Positions 62,784 to 64,000 of a DNA stretch of 64,000 bases are shown piece after piece. The number at the start of each line of letters is the position of its first letter. Within the stretch, counting starts at the first letter, position 1. Below the pieces are notes generated by a model. That model was not told the origin of the DNA and made no database searches. It saw nothing but the letters and a program-made list of their open reading frames with translations. The stretch comes from Silurus meridionalis. Taxonomy: Eukaryota > Chordata > Actinopteri > Siluriformes > Siluridae. The DNA is taken from positions 5,539,992 through 5,603,991 of the forward strand of contig NC_060907.1 in the NCBI RefSeq assembly GCF_014805685.1, read 5' to 3'. The translations under genes were made by a program, and so were the position numbers.

Positions 62784-63029
62784 GTGAGCCGAGCGCGCGC
62801 TCTTCCGGTTGTTCACCGAGGAACCCGGCAGGAACGCGTCCACACATGATACAGGTCTATCATTACATTTTGGTGGAAAAGTACTAGTAGATGAGATGAT
62901 TATAGAGATCTCCCGTTCACAGTGCTTCATCAGATCATCTTCAGCTCTCAGACTCAAGTGATGAACCTGATCTAATGAAACATCTCAGAAGATTGAACTA
63001 GAAACATATATTTATATTTACATTTAGGG

Positions 63030-63156
63030 GTGACGCCCTCATCCAGAGCAACTTGCATTTATCTCATTTATACAACTGAGCATTATTGGGTTTAAGGGCC
63101 TTGCTCAGGGGCCAAATAGTGGCAGCATAGTGTGGCTGGGATTTGAACTCATGACC

Positions 63157-63165
<9 letters not shown>
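63030..63165 (-). mobile_element. tRNA-derived SINE
   Basis: Minus strand: AAGGTCATGAGTTCAAATCC (B box), TGAGCAAGGCCCTTAAACCC, ending CTCTGGATGAGGGCGTC. Same type as 41450-41632. The head merges into the (AT)n at 63160. Confidence 0.65.

Positions 63166-63218
<53 letters not shown>
63160..63218. repeat. (AT)n microsatellite
   Basis: About 58 bases of TA repeats. Confidence 0.96.
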
Positions 63219-63219
<1 letters not shown>

Positions 63220-63547
63220 AATTGAGATGACGAAGAGATAAGGGCATCTGCCTGAAATGTAATAAAAAAATATGTGGGTGAATTTGCATACCATTTGCAT
63301 ACGTTTTATGATGCAATAATATTGTGCGAACTGAACTTTGTATAAATGAACACAGACTCGCCTCAAAAGGACTCTGGCTTCGGGTCTGTTTTTGTATATT
63401 CTGTTCAGATATTTTTTTATATGAGAGATTATTACCTGAGTATCTCCTTTTTCATTTATTAATTTTGTTTTATTACATTTTTATGACGTGTATGCATCTG
63501 GAAAGATCGTACTGTATTTTAAATTTCTATAGACAAGCTTGCTAGTT

Positions 63548-63549
63548 TT

Positions 63550-63621
<72 letters not shown>
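63548..63621. repeat. (CTTT)n microsatellite
   Basis: About 18 CTTT units flanked by a short direct duplication (63480-63540 and 63695-63745, CTGGAAAGATCGTAC). At 63762-63783 CTCGTACC is repeated three times. Confidence 0.95.
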
Positions 63622-64000
63622 TTTTTCCTAGTGTTTTTCCAATATATCTATATATATTTGTATATATATCTTTTTTAAATTAAATTAAATTAATACATTT
63701 TTTTACGCGTGTATTCACCTGGAAAGATCGTACCATATTTGACATTCCTGGAGTAACCCTCGTACCCTCGTACCCTCGTACCCCAGCTGATACACTCTAT
63801 CCCACCTGAATTGACAGGATTGTCAAAAATACTTTCTGGTATAAACACACTCCAGGAAGATCTCACTATTCTTTTTTTATATGCAAAAACAGTAAAAAAC
63901 AAAACAAAAAGTAAAACATTGAAAAGGAGATGTTCCAAAAGTTTTTTGCCTTCCTTCTGCAGGTTTCCACCTCCATACAATAGATATATTGAATAATCCT

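Overview
The window is nuclear DNA of a bony fish. It has intron-split vertebrate genes, dense simple-sequence arrays ((GATA)n, (CA)n, (CCAT)n) and many decayed Tc1/mariner, hAT-like, LINE-2 and tRNA-SINE copies. A catfish-like or other ostariophysan teleost is a reasonable guess from the repeat style, but nothing here proves it.

Four genes can be read almost codon by codon. (1) ifngr1, plus strand, 5689-13104: interferon-gamma receptor chain 1, lacking only the signal-peptide exon. (2) ltv1, minus strand, 24025-15629: the pre-40S ribosome assembly factor, with an ATG-only first coding exon. (3) capn9, minus strand, 43646-25913: a complete 20-exon, 687-residue calpain with intact Cys/His/Asn triad and EF-hand domain. 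(4) taf5l, minus strand, 53230-47151, with a non-coding first exon near 55.8 kb: the WD40 scaffold of the SAGA/PCAF acetyltransferase complex. A fifth gene begins on the plus strand at 62715; only its first 23 codons are visible and it is not recognised. ifngr1 and ltv1 run tail to tail. ltv1, capn9 and taf5l all run leftwards in a row. The four genes do not form a pathway; they are an ordinary chromosomal neighbourhood. In human, IFNGR1 and LTV1 lie on 6q while CAPN9 and TAF5L lie on 1q42, so the fish interval joins two human neighbourhoods.

Layout: 1-5.6 kb, repeats upstream of ifngr1 (LINE-2 tail, SINE, deleted mariner, 33-bp minisatellite). 5.7-14.75 kb, ifngr1 and a probable 3' region full of (TATC)n/(CCAT)n. 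15.4-24.2 kb, ltv1. 24.3-25.6 kb, AT-rich spacer. 25.6-43.65 kb, capn9, its introns holding nested elements. 43.7-46.8 kb, spacer with an RTE-like LINE inserted into a hAT-like element. 46.8-55.85 kb, taf5l; its long first intron carries a dead Tc1-like transposase and two minisatellites. 55.9-58.15 kb, a 1.75-kb GATA array with higher-order structure. 58.2-62.45 kb, LINE remnants, a 1.8-kb foldback element and a deleted Tc1-like copy. 62.45-64 kb, promoter and first exon of the fifth gene.

I see no prokaryotic content, CRISPR array or clearly new molecular system. The most interesting points are a GC-AG intron in ifngr1 whose read-through would give a soluble receptor, an Asp/Gly tract in the receptor tail, a minisatellite that seems to have grown out of transposase sequence, a long inverted-repeat element, a TA-flanked MITE family with five copies, and several nested insertions.
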